From Cryptomeria japonica (lineage: Eukaryota > Streptophyta > Pinopsida > Cupressales > Cupressaceae): 64,000 nt of DNA. A program made the translations under genes and the position numbers. This document shows positions 1-11,437 of the stretch, one piece after another. The stretch's first letter is position 1. Every line of letters begins with the position of its first letter. Location: the NCBI RefSeq assembly GCF_030272615.1, contig NC_081410.1, positions 222,381,415-222,445,414 on the forward strand, written 5' to 3'. The notes beneath the pieces are model-generated. The model had not been told where the DNA came from. It ran no database searches and saw nothing but the letters and a program-made list of their open reading frames with translations.

Positions 1-936
1 AATGCTCAACTCCATGCAAGAAAGGTGGAAAAGGAAGACATGCAAAGAGAACTAAACACTACCATCTCTGAGAATGAAAACCTATTGAAAACAAATGCTG
101 CTATTTCCAAAGAACTCTCTAAGTCAAAGGAAATACCTGCTAAGTTCAGCAAAAGTACTGTCAAGCTAGAGAAAAAGCTTGAATCTGCCAAACCGGTCAA
201 GAATACCAATGGACTTGGTTATTCTGGTCATGAGGAAGGTGAAACCTCTGGAACAAATGTTGAACCATCAAAGAAGCAACCAGCATCAAAGAATAAAGGT
301 AAGCAAAAATTCAAACCTGTTTGTTTTAACTGTCTTACAGAAGGACACACTGCCAATGTATGTAGGAGCAAAGCCTACAATAATTTTCCTTACTTTATTA
401 ACAATGTACCTAGATCCAATAAGTTCAATGGTCATTATTATGCATGAAACAAGTATGGGCATAGAGCATTTGAATATAGGTCTATCATGAATGACACTGG
501 AAGATATCCTCAGAGGACCCAAGGAGTTGGTCCCGAACCTTTTGTGAATCGAAATCACAACCAGTTTAATGTCTTCAATCATTAGCCAAGAAGCGGTGGC
601 TATCAAGCGGCAACCGGATGGAGAGAAAATTGTATGATCTATCATGGTCATGGTCACACAGCTGCAACATGCAGAAATAAGAATGGAAACATGAACAATG
701 GACCTTGGAGAGCACCTAGATTGGTTTGCTATCACTGCAACAAACCGGGCCACATTGCAAGATTTTGCAGAAGCAAAAAGAGTATATCTGATGATATACC
801 GGTCACTCGGGAAGGAGGAATTGATATTGAAATAGTTCAAGCGGACATGAACAAAACCTGGAAGAGGAAACTAGTAATGTTGGAAGAGGAACCGGTTTCT
901 GCACCTAGTGTGGAAATATCAGAACTGGCAAACTAA
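1..936 (+). pseudogene. ORF1 of element A: coiled-coil and zinc-knuckle gag-like protein (partial, broken)
   Basis: The 3' part of a gag-like gene; its start is outside the window. The first ~60 codons are charged and heptad-like (coiled coil), followed by a Ser/Lys-rich linker and four CCHC-type zinc knuckles, one degenerate. The first begins CFNC near codon 109 and the last CYHCNKPGHIARFC near codon 245. Such knuckles bind RNA, so a nucleocapsid or packaging role is inferred. No capsid fold is recognisable. Two in-frame stops (445-447 and 583-585) break the frame; the second is CAG in element C. ORF1 ends at TAA 934-936. The same protein with different lesions is at 19224-20501. Confidence 0.8.
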
Positions 937-1386
937 GCTTCAAAAGGCTTAGGGGGAGCAAATGGCAAAATGTTTTCAAACCCCCATTTTATACAAACAA
1001 AAGACCTTAACCGATATATGATACCTGTCACTTGGTAGAAGACTGGAAATGGTAAAAAGGCAAATTAGGGTTTATACCCTAATGGAGGAGCATTAATGAT
1101 GGTAGGTGAGGACTATATTTAAAAGCATTTTTCAAATCATTTCTCACTATCAGTTTTCGAGCGAAGAAATTTTTTTCAAAGAGCAAAGCGACGAAAAGGT
1201 GATTTGAGCAGAGATTAGGAGAAATTGAGAAACCGTGAAGGAGATTCAAATTCAAATAGCAAATGGTCAAGTGGAGAACATAAAGCAGTGATTCAGCTAC
1301 CAACGAAGTGAGGAGTGAAGGAGAATTGAAAAGCCCTAAATTCACGTGTCTTAAAAGGTATTTCTTGAGTTCTTAAAATTTCTACA
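937..1386 (+). promoter_or_regulatory. ORF1-ORF2 spacer with purine box and TATA-like box
   Basis: About 450 non-coding bases. A purine-rich box TTAGGGGGAGCA lies at 949-960, right after the ORF1 stop, and resembles the element's own polypurine tract. A TATA-like run CTATATTTAAAAGC lies at 1113-1126, about 260 bases before the ORF2 ATG. The same order of purine box and TTTAAAAGC is found in element C (20510-20690). Inference: ORF2 may be expressed from its own internal promoter. Confidence 0.4.
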
Positions 1387-4300
1387 ATGGCTTCCACATC
1401 TCATACCAGTTCTAGTGCATCTATTGACTCTGAAAGTTTTATTCAACGGAAGTCAAAGTATAATGCCCTATCACAAGTTCCAAATGGAGTGATAGTAGAA
1501 GAGGGAATTTATAACTACATAGATTGCAAGATTGAAGACCTAGGGTCTTTGGCCATCCACTCCCAACTAGGTCTGTTTTGTGGAAAGGATAAGAAAATCA
1601 AACCGGAGTATAGTATCTTGGAGAAAAAGAAACTCCATAATGTTGTATACTTCCTGAAAGACTTTACAGAGGATCATTTTGAGTAGAGTCCATGGTGACA
1701 AAATGTACTTGGAGAGGACGCATGATATCACGTCACAGGCAATTCATGTAGTCACCAGTTTCTACAATATAGGGGAAGTACCAGACCTAAGGACTGTTAG
1801 CAAAACTGAAATGTCCAAGATCACCGGTTCAATGAGTGACTCATGTGGCATGATAGTCAATTCAATCAAGGATGATCTAGTGAAGCATCCATGTATGGTG
1901 ATTGGATACCGGACATTCTCAGCCAGTAAGATTAACTCTGTATCTACTGCAGCAGTAAATGCCGCTTACCGGATGATAAAGGAGGATGCATCATTTGACC
2001 TATGCACCACTATGCAGAGGCAACTCCTATTGAACCTGAAATCAATCAAACAAGATAATGCACTGAGGTTCAAGTTTGGACAACTATTGGTTGGGTTGTT
2101 CTTTTACTTTCAAGGATACTTCCCAGGAGTGGGAGACATTCAGTGGTCTATGGACCAAGCGGTTACCAAACAGACAAAGGAAAGTTTGCAAGCAGTGGGA
2201 ACCGATTATCCTGAAGTTTTGAACAAGTATTTTGATGAGTTCAGACAAAAAATGAGCCAAAGGATGAGGATCTCAGGTGATATCATCAAGAAATATGAAG
2301 ATGACATTTGTTTCACCATCCAGGTGGACAAATGCATAATGGAGGCTGTTGAGCCTAGAATGGAAGAAGTAGAGCCAATGGGCTATAAGGTGATGTACGA
2401 CATGCTGGAAGGGTATGCCTCTACCCTTATTGCCTCACCGCTTGATCCTAAGGCAAAGAGAACTGGAACCTACCTAGAGAGGATAGCACCGACTGAGGAA
2501 CCACCAGCAATGAAAGAGAAAGAACTGGCAGTGAAGAAGGCAAAGGCAGTGCCTGCAGCATCAGCACCGGTTACTACTGCAACTCCAAAAGTGACCAAGC
2601 GGTCACCAGCCAAAAATAAATTAGAAGCAGCACTGGCTAAAGTCTTTGAGAGGAAAAGAAAGACAAAAAGAAACTCTCTGGACTCAGAAGAAATTGTGTC
2701 TGAGGAGCAGCCCAAGAAGGCGAGACAGACAAGAAAGAAGACAAAGAATGAACTGGCATCTTCAACACCGGTAAATATAGATATCTCCTCCTACAAACCT
2801 TTGACACATTGTCAAAGAAATATCAAAAACATTAGGAGAAAAGTATTGAATGATTTAATTGATTATTTTGATGACTTTAATGATGATGAAAAGGAGGCGG
2901 TGGAAAAAGAAATAATTCAATATTTATGTATTAATGACCGGTCCCCTTCAGAAATTAGATCTGAAACACCGGATTCTTTGTATAAGTCCTTAGACAATAA
3001 ATGGCACATTGCCATAGAGCAAGAATAGGATATGAGAGAAAAAGTTTTTGGTGAACACTTTCCTGATGTATCAAATTCGGAACTGTTCGATGTAATGAAC
3101 AAATACAAAGGTATTTTCTTCATGAGAAGAAGAAGACTCCTATTACTAGAAGGAAAAGGTAAGGAAGTGCTCAAGGATACACACACTCGTGCTCTAGATG
3201 CTCTAAAGATGCATCGATTGGCTGAAGCCAACTGGCAAGTTGAGAAAGAAACGGTTATATCCAAACCGGATGAAGCATTTGATGATGAAGGAAACTTGGT
3301 TGATGAACCAGTCGACACTATTGATGTCGATGCCCTGGATGAAGAAGATGTTACTCAGGAAATACCATCTGAGGCAATAGGACAAGAGCAACAGGCTGAA
3401 CAGGAGAAGAAAGTCGAGGATAGATAGGAAGTGGCAAAGGAAGAGGCAGAGCAGAGGAAAAAGGATGAAGAAGAGAAGCAGAAGAAGCAGGAAGAAGAGA
3501 AAAAGAAGAAAGATGAAGAGGAAAAGAAGAAGAAAGATGAAGAGGAGAAAAAGAAAAAAGATGAAGAGGAGAAAAAGAAGAAGGAAGAGGAGAAGAAGAA
3601 GAAGAAGAATGAAGAGAAGAAGCAAAAGAAGGATGAAGAGGAGAAAAAGAAGCAAGAAGATGAAAAGAAAAAGAAAGAAGAGGAGGATAAGGAATAGGAG
3701 AAAAAGAAGGAAGCAGAGAGGAAGAAAGAAGAAGAAGATAAGGAATGGGAGAAGAAGAAGGAAGTAGAAAAGAAAAAGGCTGAGGAGGACAAGGAAGCAG
3801 AGAAGAGGAGAGAAGCAGAGAAGAAGAAAGTGGAAGAGGACAAGGCAGGAGAAGCGGCGAAAAGCACCCAGATGGAGACTCCGAAGGCAACTAGGAGTCA
3901 AGCCAAACTGGCTGACCTCTCCAGTCCTATAGATATCCAGTCTGCAAGTGAATCGGAGCTAATGCAGAGCATCAAGGTTTCTCAAGAGCGCCTTGAAATC
4001 ATTCGAAGGAAGAAGGAGCAGGACATAATTCAAGCGGCTATGGACACACTTACCGGTTTGTTACCCGGTACAAATCTTCCCAACATTGAATCATCACTAG
4101 CAAAGCTTAAGCTACTATGCACAGTAGTGGATGATCAGGTGCAGAGCCTGGAAGAAGTAGTTGAGGCAATTGTCAAGAAAGAGCATCAAAAAGCTCTTAA
4201 CATTTCTCTGGTAAAGAAGTTGAATGAGCTCTGATCTGAATTGCAGAAAGACCAAAAGGATATAAAGGATGCTTTGGATGAGGGAAATTTGCTACTTAGC

Positions 4301-4641
4301 AAAATCTGCCAACCCCATCTATTCTATGATGATGTGCTAGCTCAGAAGCAAAAGCTTCAAATAGACTTACAGTCTTACTTGAGCACATTCAAGCCACCCT
4401 ATGATTCCTTCACAACTTATGGGAAAACCATTCACCGGCTTCATATCCAGTCCGCCATAATGGAGCAAAAGATCAGCACATGGTCTAGAGATTTGCAGGA
4501 GATTCAACTGGTTTTACTTCCACATCTACAAATTCTTCAGAAGTGTTATCTAAACCTGGATGCCTTGATAGTTACATAGGAGATGAGCACAGTTGATGCC
4601 ATGGAAGAACAGGTCTCCCACATGCAAACAGAGAAAGAAGT
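1387..4641 (+). pseudogene. ORF2 of element A, first part: unrecognised large protein
   Basis: I do not recognise the fold. The protein starts MASTSHTSS and shares a region ending VPNGVIVEEG with C, and a looser counterpart with B and H. In order it has an N-terminal globular region; a conserved hydrophobic stretch LLVGLFFYFQGYFPG near 2080-2125; a basic Pro/Lys segment; a region containing LYKSLDNKWHIA; a Lys/Glu tract (3431-3840); and a coiled-coil C-terminus rich in Leu, Gln and Lys. An 11-base deletion between two GGATCAT repeats near 1675 shifts the frame. In-frame stops follow at 3026-3028, 3425-3427, 3695-3697, 4232-4234 and 4577-4579. Element B interrupts the gene at 4641; the last 34 codons are at 12242-12343. 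Role unknown. Confidence 0.75.
3431..3840 (+). repeat. Purine-only Lys/Glu coding tract
   Basis: About 400 bases that are almost purely A and G on the + strand, built from GAAGAGAAGAAG-type units encoding KKKDEEEKK repeats. The opposite strand gives long Phe/Ser/Leu reading frames that are only shadows. Element C has the same tract, split at 23125/29854 by F. Confidence 0.9.
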
Positions 4642-5421
4642 TGTTGGCATATACACACTCCAATGAGACATTATATGTGATTGAAGGTTTTGTCATTGAT
4701 GGCAACCTTGCAATCTTATGGCACTGGAAAAATTATTATACCGGCATCAGCATATCACACTCTACACTGGCACTCAGGACACCGGCACCAGCACAGAAGA
4801 AAGGAAGTATACCGGCACAAAGGCCGACAAGATTTTGTTTATTATTGTAAAAATGTGTAAGCTGACTTGGCAAATTGTAAAATGACTTATATATAAAAGA
4901 GATCATTGTATACATTTGTGATGAGAAGTGTAGAAGCATAAAGGAAAATATTAGGTAGACCTATTGTGCAAAATATAGGTCAAGGGGTATATGTAAAGAA
5001 CAGAGCAAGAACTGGTACTGAATCTGGCATTGAAGATGGTATTGTAAAGTAGTACAAGATATTGGATTTGTATAATCCTTATTGTAAGTCAGTGAGACTT
5101 CCCATTGAGCAGTGAGCTCTAGGCAGTTGGCCTTCATGCATGTGCAGGCTCCTATTGTAAATAATATTCTCTTATTGGCCAGTGAGTGAATATTGTGGGT
5201 CACAAATCCCACCGAGGTTTTTCCCACACTGGGTTTCCTCATTAAAATCTTGTGTTATGGTGTGTTTTTCATGTGGATGTTTTTAATTCTGTTTATTGCA
5301 TTATTTCTTGCATACCGGTACACTATTATATTATGTTCTGCATGTTTTAAGTCAAGAAATTCCATTTACCGATTAGATACTGATTCACACCCCCCTCTCA
5401 GTATCTATGGGATCCCTAACA
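4642..5421 (+). repeat. 5' LTR of element B
   Basis: 780 bases, starts TGTTGGCAT and ends CTAACA. Contains the shared motif TTGTCATTGATGG (4690-4702), several ACCGGC words, a TATA box (TTATATATAAAAG at 4887-4899) and the U5 stem-loop at 5374-5407. Confidence 0.92.
5374..5407 (+). promoter_or_regulatory. U5 C-rich stem-loop (family Y)
   Basis: TAGATACTGA (5374-5383) is the exact reverse complement of TCAGTATCTA (5398-5407), a 10-base stem around the loop TTCACACCCCCCTC. It lies 14 bases before the LTR end and 16 before the primer site. Equivalent stems with different sequence but kept pairing occur in families X, W, G and H. Confidence 0.7.
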
Positions 5422-5423
5422 AT

Positions 5424-5435
5424 TGGTATCAGAGC
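5424..5435 (+). promoter_or_regulatory. Primer binding site, initiator Met tRNA type
   Basis: TGGTATCAGAGC, two bases after the 5' LTR end, the usual plant Copia primer site. Confidence 0.93.
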
Positions 5436-5492
5436 TTGGTCCTCTATGTTCAAAAGCCTAACAGCTTGAGGAATATCTTGACACCGGTAAAG

Positions 5493-6649
5493 ATGGAAAA
5501 TCTGATGAAGCAACTAGAAGGAGCTCTTACAGACTATGATGCAGAAAAATTGAAAAATATCAAACTAGAAGATGATTTAAGGGAAGCTCAGGACATCATT
5601 CAGGTAGTTCAAGAAAATTTACTATTGCAAGAAATAAGAGAAGAGAACTTTGTGAAAAATTGCAAAATGAGAATGATGAAAAGGAATCACTTAATGATAT
5701 GATAAGCAAGTTGAAACGAGAGATCATGACAACAAAAAATGAAATGCAAGATATGACTATGAGATTTTGCAAAGAGATTGAGGATAGGAAGAAGAATGAA
5801 GAAGTAATGACGAGAAGACTAAGTGATGCAGCAAATGAGAACATGAGACTTAGCTATGAAAATGACATGTTGAAGACAGATCTGATGCATACTTAGAATG
5901 ACTCAAATGAACTGATGAGACAAAAAGAAGTCTTGGAAAGAGAATTAGAAACTGCAAATCAACATAAAGAAAAATTCAAGAAAAGCTCAGAGGAACTTGG
6001 CACCATGCTGAAGAATCAAAAACCTAAAGCTGACACTTCTGGAATTGGCTTTGAAGTTGGTGAAAGCTCTGGTACAGCAAATACTCAGGATCATAGCAAA
6101 CCGGTAAGACAACCTAATGCTTATAAATTCAATGGAAAATGCTTTAACTGTAATAAGTATGGTCATAGAGCAAATGAATGTAGATCTAGAAATTATCAAA
6201 ATATCAACACACCCACCAGTCAATGTTCTAAATGCAACAAAGTAGGTCACAACTCTGAAAACTACAGAATGAATGTGAGATGTTATGTTTGTGGAAGATT
6301 TGGACATTTATCTAATCAATGCAGAACACAAACCGGCATAGATTATGGGAAAGCTATTCAGAAAAATAATGTAACTTGTTATGCATGTAACAAGATTGGA
6401 CATATTGCTAAATTCTGTAGAAGTAAAGGAACATCGGTAGACAACAAAATTTCTAGCTTGAAAGGTAAAGAAAAAGTTGAAGAGGTTAAGCAAGAATTCT
6501 CAAAACAATGGATTAGAAAAGTTGATCTAAATATTGGGAATACTCCTCCACTAGTAGAACAAACCAATACTTCACCGGCAGAATAGAGTGATGCTTCACC
6601 GAAAGGACAGAACAGTACTCCATCAGTAGGAAGTTCTTCATCTAATTGA
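5493..6649 (+). pseudogene. ORF1 of element B: coiled-coil plus four zinc knuckles
   Basis: Starts MENLMKQLEG. The first ~210 codons are a continuous heptad-like coiled coil, followed by a Gly/Ser linker and four CCHC knuckles at about 6140-6425 (CFNCNKYGHRANEC, CSKCNKVGH with a Cys-to-Tyr loss, CYVCGRFGHLSNQC, CYACNKIGHIAKFC). It ends SSSSN before TGA 6647-6649, the same end as H. Broken by a frameshift between about 5620 and 5660, TAG at 5894-5896 and TAG at 6584-6586. Gag-like role in RNA binding inferred from the knuckles; no capsid domain seen. Confidence 0.8.
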
Positions 6650-6802
6650 AGAAAATTTCCTTGAGGGTTTGGCAATCTATTGATACATATGCTATTGTTC
6701 CCTTGGTTAGAGATAAGAAGCTGGAAATTACTTATTACCGGCAAACAATGTTAAGTGAATACTTAACCGGCATGCAATTAATGTGGTAGATAGCAAATAG
6801 AC

Positions 6803-6812
6803 ACTATATAAT
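6803..6812 (+). promoter_or_regulatory. Possible internal TATA box before ORF2 of B
   Basis: ACTATATAAT lies 140-150 bases before the ORF2 ATG, in the same relative place as the TATA-like run of A (1113-1126). Weak on its own; position conservation is the argument. Confidence 0.35.
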
Positions 6813-6951
6813 CATGGTTTTGGCTCCATTTCATTTCACCAAGATTTCAAATTTACAAAGAGCGTGAAGACTCCGAGCTAAGGCATTTCAAGCAAGAAGC
6901 AAGAACACTCCAAACAATCATCCATCCTAAGGCAGTAAAAGGTATTTAATC

Positions 6952-7934
6952 ATGGCATCCACCTCTGCAATTGAATATATAGCAAACCCTACTGTTGTTG
7001 AAGTGATAAAAAGACCTAGACCCATATTTCAGTTAGTTCCCAAGATAGCAAAGAAAGATGATACCTTAGGTGCTTTTTCTCAAATTCCTAATGGAGTTGT
7101 TTATGCTGAAGACCCCAGAATGTACATCCACTGCAACATTGAAGAGTTAGGAGATGAAGAATTAAAAGTATGTTTAAAACTGTAATATGTGATAATACCG
7201 ACAATGTAAAAGATGAACACAAGATCATTGAGACCCTAGGATTTACAAAGATCCTTAGCATTCCTGAATTCAACAAGGATGTGATTAGGATATCTTAAGC
7301 AGGGTACATGGAGAAATTTTCTATTAGATGCAATCCACAAGATCACCAAGGAAGCTGTGAAAGTTGTCACAGGGTTACCGACCACTGGTAAAAGACCAGA
7401 TAAAACCAAGAAAGTTTCCAATGACCTAGTTATAAACCTAACTGGTGCAACATTCAACAGGAGGTCCCTAAGAGTTAATGATGTAACAGATATCAAGCTA
7501 CTCATGCAAATAGACTTAATTCAGTTTCAAGCTTATGCATTAAGAGTGCTTATGACATGGTCACAGACAATGCAAAAATTGATATATGTGAGTGGTTAAA
7601 GGATGAATTAATTGACAACATTGGAAAGATAAAGAAAGACAAGAAAGGAACTTTCAGGTTTGGAAATATGTTAGTATCTCTAATGCTACACATAACAAAA
7701 TAGGTTCCCAGTATATGTTACAAAGAACTTGGATATGATATACCGGTAGGCAAAAAATTAATAGAACTATTCAATAACATGGGTGAGAACAAGGAAAACA
7801 ATATTCATGACTTTTTTCAAGCATTAAAGGCCAAAATGAAGAAAAGAATAAGCTTATCATAGAAGATTGTAGACAAATACAAAGATGAAATATGCTTTGT
7901 CATCAAGAAAGATGAAATCTGGATGGAAATAGTC
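6952..7934 (+). pseudogene. ORF2 of element B, part before solo LTR W
   Basis: N-terminal third of the ORF2 protein. It starts MASTSAIEYI and keeps the family region QIPNGVVYAEDPRMYIHC, comparable to A, C and H. The hydrophobic block near 7660-7690 (RFGNMLVSLMLHITK) matches the FGQLLVGLFFYF block of A. Frames change at least twice between 7180 and 7550, and stops near 7703 and 7860 replace likely Gln codons. W inserted at 7934/7935 with a near-perfect TAGTC/CAGTC duplication. Confidence 0.7.
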
Positions 7935-8989
7935 TGTTGGTATTTTGGTATGGTTTTGTCATTGATGTCAACACCTGCTAAATACACCTACTTTGGAGAT
8001 CCAGCAACATTCACCGGCAATCAGTAAACTGTTCAAACAATCACCAATATACGGTTAACCGGCAGGATATAATGTTCACCGGTACCTACAATGACATGGA
8101 AGACACTTGGTAATGTCGAAGACATCATGTGGACACTTTTCCTTGAAGTAATATCATTGGTATATTCTTATTTGCATATTTGCTTTTACCGGCAAATAGG
8201 TCCAGGTTATCTAGGGTTACACCGGCAGGTTTATCTTTTCCAGATCAGCATGGCATGCTATGGAGATGATTTATTATTGTTATAAAAGCATTAAGCCGAC
8301 ATGTTCAATCGGTTATTGCATCAGATATTGTATTATTTGTAAAATGTTTTATTGTAATATCTTGTAGAGCTGACCTACTAAAATTGGTCTTAGGGTATGG
8401 TATAAATGTAAGATCTTATTTGTAAGATCAAGTGTGGAATGCGAAAAGGGATTGTGTAAAGGTATATGCGAGATTAAGCAAAGCTATACACACAAACATC
8501 ATCTGAAGATTGAAGGAAGGTTTTTGTAGAAGCATATCAGCATTACATCGGTATTGAATCCAGCATATGAAGATGCTATTTTGTGCAGTACATTCTCATT
8601 GGATTTAACCATCCAACTGTAGTCAGTGTGACTCCCATTTGTGTTTGAGCAGTGAGCTCTAGGCTATTGGCCTTTCTGCATGTGCAGACCCCTCTTTGTA
8701 CACTTACTATCTGCAGTAGTATCATCTGATTGTGCGTAAGGTTTCCCACCGTGGTTTTTCCCCTTACAGGGTTTCCACGTACAAATATTTGTGTCATGTG
8801 TTATGGTTGACTTTGTGCTTATGTTTCATGCATTAATTCTTACCGATACAGCATTTCCTGTTAACACTATTTATCGGCAAATTTAACTGTCTTACTGGTA
8901 TTAAGCATTAAGTTGGTTAATAAGATTTTGGTTTGAATTTATTAGAAAACTGATTCACCCCCCCCTCTCAGTTGTCCCCGGGACCTACA
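7935..8989 (+). mobile_element. Solo LTR W inside ORF2 of B
   Basis: A 1055-base segment starting TGTTGGTATTTTGG and ending GGGACCTACA, flanked by TAGTC (7930-7934) and CAGTC (8990-8994). The ORF2 protein resumes on the other side in register with A and C. It has the shared LTR-start motif TTGTCATTGATG and the U5 stem-loop (AACTGA 8948-8953 with TCAGTT 8968-8973). No internal region or second LTR, so it is a solo LTR left by LTR-LTR recombination. Confidence 0.85.
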
Positions 8990-11250
8990 CAGTCATCCCA
9001 AGGATAGTTTGGGTAACTGAGATGGGCTATGAAACAAATGATCACATAGTTGAAACATATGCTAAAGCACTTCTGGAAGCCCCCAGAGAACCTAAGGAAG
9101 AAATATTTGGCAGTGCAAAAAATATTGAAAGACAAATTCAATCAAAGAAAAGGGTGAAAAAGGTTGAGGCGGTTGTAAGGAAAGGTTCCAGACAAGTAAA
9201 ATCCATCAAAGAAGATGTATTGAAGAAAACCGGTATAACACAGGATGAGTTAGCAGCTCCACAACCTGAAACTCACCTATCACCGATAGGTACTTCTTCA
9301 AGAAGTGACATGCCTGCAACTTTCAAAAGAGTTGTAAGAAAAAGAGATCCCTCACCGGCAACCATACCCTCACCCAGGAGGACAAGGCAAAAGCAATTAG
9401 CAATAAGATCTCTGATAAGAAAGGCCACACCAAAGAAGAAATTGACACCCAAGAAGAAGAAAAGGACAAACAAAGACTTGGCCCCTCTTGATATACTACT
9501 TAATGAAATCACAGAGGAAGGTAAATTGAAGAACATAGAGAAAATATATGACACTCTAACAGCCGATGAAAAAGAGCAAGTTCAAAATTGTGTTATATTA
9601 CATATGGATATGTACAAGAAATTTTTGATGGAAGTAGTCAATGAAATTCCTGATGAACTATTCAAAAGAATAGAAGCAAGAAGACAAGCAGTGATAGAAC
9701 TGGATAAGAAAATAAATATTGAAAAGCTACTTGCTATATATCCGGTAAACTCTCCGCAAGAAATTGATGACCTAATTGCTCAAGCCAACCGGACAGTATT
9801 TTCTACTGCACACCGACATGTTGCTTTAATGGTAGGAAGAGTTAATGAGGTAATGGAGGAGATAGAAAATGGATGGGATATATTCCTAGTTGTGAAAGAA
9901 AAACAAGAAGAGTACAGGAACCCCAAACCCATAAAATTTTATCAGAAAGATAGAGACAAGGGGAAAGGAAAAGTTGGTGGACCACCAAGTATCAAGGTTA
10001 GAGACAACTTACCTCCACCTCCTTTAAATACTCCACCAGTAAAATCAACAACTACTGAAGATCAACCAACAGCTGAGAGTATGGATGTAAAGGATAATAA
10101 TCCTAATTCTAAAGTTCTATATACTATGGATATTGATACTTAGAAGATCAACATAGTGGTAGACAAAGATACAACAAATAAGACAGATATGGCTAGTGAG
10201 CCTCTAGTAGCTGAGGAAACTGATAACTCACAGGAGAAACCGGCAGACTATAAAGAACAAAAGGTAGAAACTCAGACACAAACTGAGGCAATGCAACAAA
10301 TAGAGAAACAAATAGAGCAAAAGGCTTTGGAATAGGAACAGGTACATAAGGAAATAGTACCACCGGCAACTAGTGAAAAACCATTGCTTAAAGAAATGCA
10401 GACACAAAGAGACCTACCAGAGGTCAATACAAGCTTGGTTACTTCCATTGATACTCAGATTGTTGATTCATCATCAAGCTTCAAATCAACCAATATGACT
10501 GAGGTACTACTCGATTCTATCAAGAAAATAACCGACTGCAGCTCACAAGCTTACAAAGCAATTGATGATACTATACCAATTTTGAAGGTAATTGCTCCCA
10601 ACTATAATATAGACAACAAAGATTCTTTAGGACAACTAGATACATTGTGTAAATATATCTCGAAAAACATTGAGAAAATAAAAGAAGAGTCAATGAAGGA
10701 TAAAGTAGAAGTTGAAAAACAGAAATTCTTTGATGAGCAAATAAGGAAGTGTAATAGAGATTTTGACACACTTCTACCGGAATTATGTAATTTGTTGAAA
10801 GAGTACAAAAATTTGTACAAAGATACCTATAAAACAAACTCTTTGACTGTAGATATAGACAAGAAAATGAGCAAGGTACAGGATGAGATCAATAAACTTG
10901 CAGATAATTTTGTCAACTCACCTGATACACTATCAGTTTTTGAGGAGAAGATAACAAATTTTGAGGAAGAACTACTTAAATTGGAAAGAGAGAAAGAAAG
11001 GATAATAAATAAGGCAAAACATTTGAGATCAAAACTAAGTCCAAGATTGGACTATCTAGCATCTCTGTGGAAGGAAGTATCTGAGGCACTAATACAGGGA
11101 AGCAAAATACCGGCAGAGCATTTGCAGCATCTCACCGGTATGGTGAAGAGAACAGAGACAGCAATAAAGGATAGCAAAAAGTTTATGGATAGTATAAACT
11201 TGATTTTGGGAGATCTTTTTCAAATTATAACTACCCAGCTACAAGGTTGA
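8990..11250 (+). pseudogene. ORF2 of element B, part after solo LTR W
   Basis: Remaining two thirds of ORF2 in one frame: a basic Pro/Lys segment (near 9300-9500), a helical region, then a long C-terminal coiled coil (10384-11247). There is no Lys/Glu tract of the size seen in A and C. In-frame TAG at 10141-10143 and 10333-10335. Ends TGA 11248-11250. The C-terminal coiled coil is shared in type, though not closely in sequence, with A, C and F. Confidence 0.75.
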
Positions 11251-11425
11251 AACTACAAACTCTATTGACATCTTGACAACCTTTGTCATTGATGCCAAAG
11301 GGGGAGTAGTGGGATGAGAAAATTCAAATCACAAGAATCATATGCTCATGGGGAGCTCTCACATTTTTGGATCATTTTTGGACTTCACATTTTTGAAATT
11401 TCTCATGACAGTTTCCATCAATGCC

Positions 11426-11437
11426 AAAGGGGGAGAT
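11426..11437 (+). promoter_or_regulatory. Polypurine tract of element B
   Basis: AAAGGGGGAGAT directly before the 3' LTR. It is preceded by CCATCAATGCC, which can pair with CATTGATGG inside the LTR. A second purine box of the same kind, after TTGTCATTGATGCC, lies at about 11298-11308. Confidence 0.85.

Noticed and set aside
3203-3901. Minus-strand Leu/Phe/Ser-rich proteins
   Set aside because: Shadows of the Lys/Glu purine tract on the + strand; the same effect occurs at 29783-30203.
5493-6649. Host CNBP-like zinc-knuckle gene
   Set aside because: It lies between LTR, primer site and ORF2 of element B and is matched by ORF1 of A, C and H.
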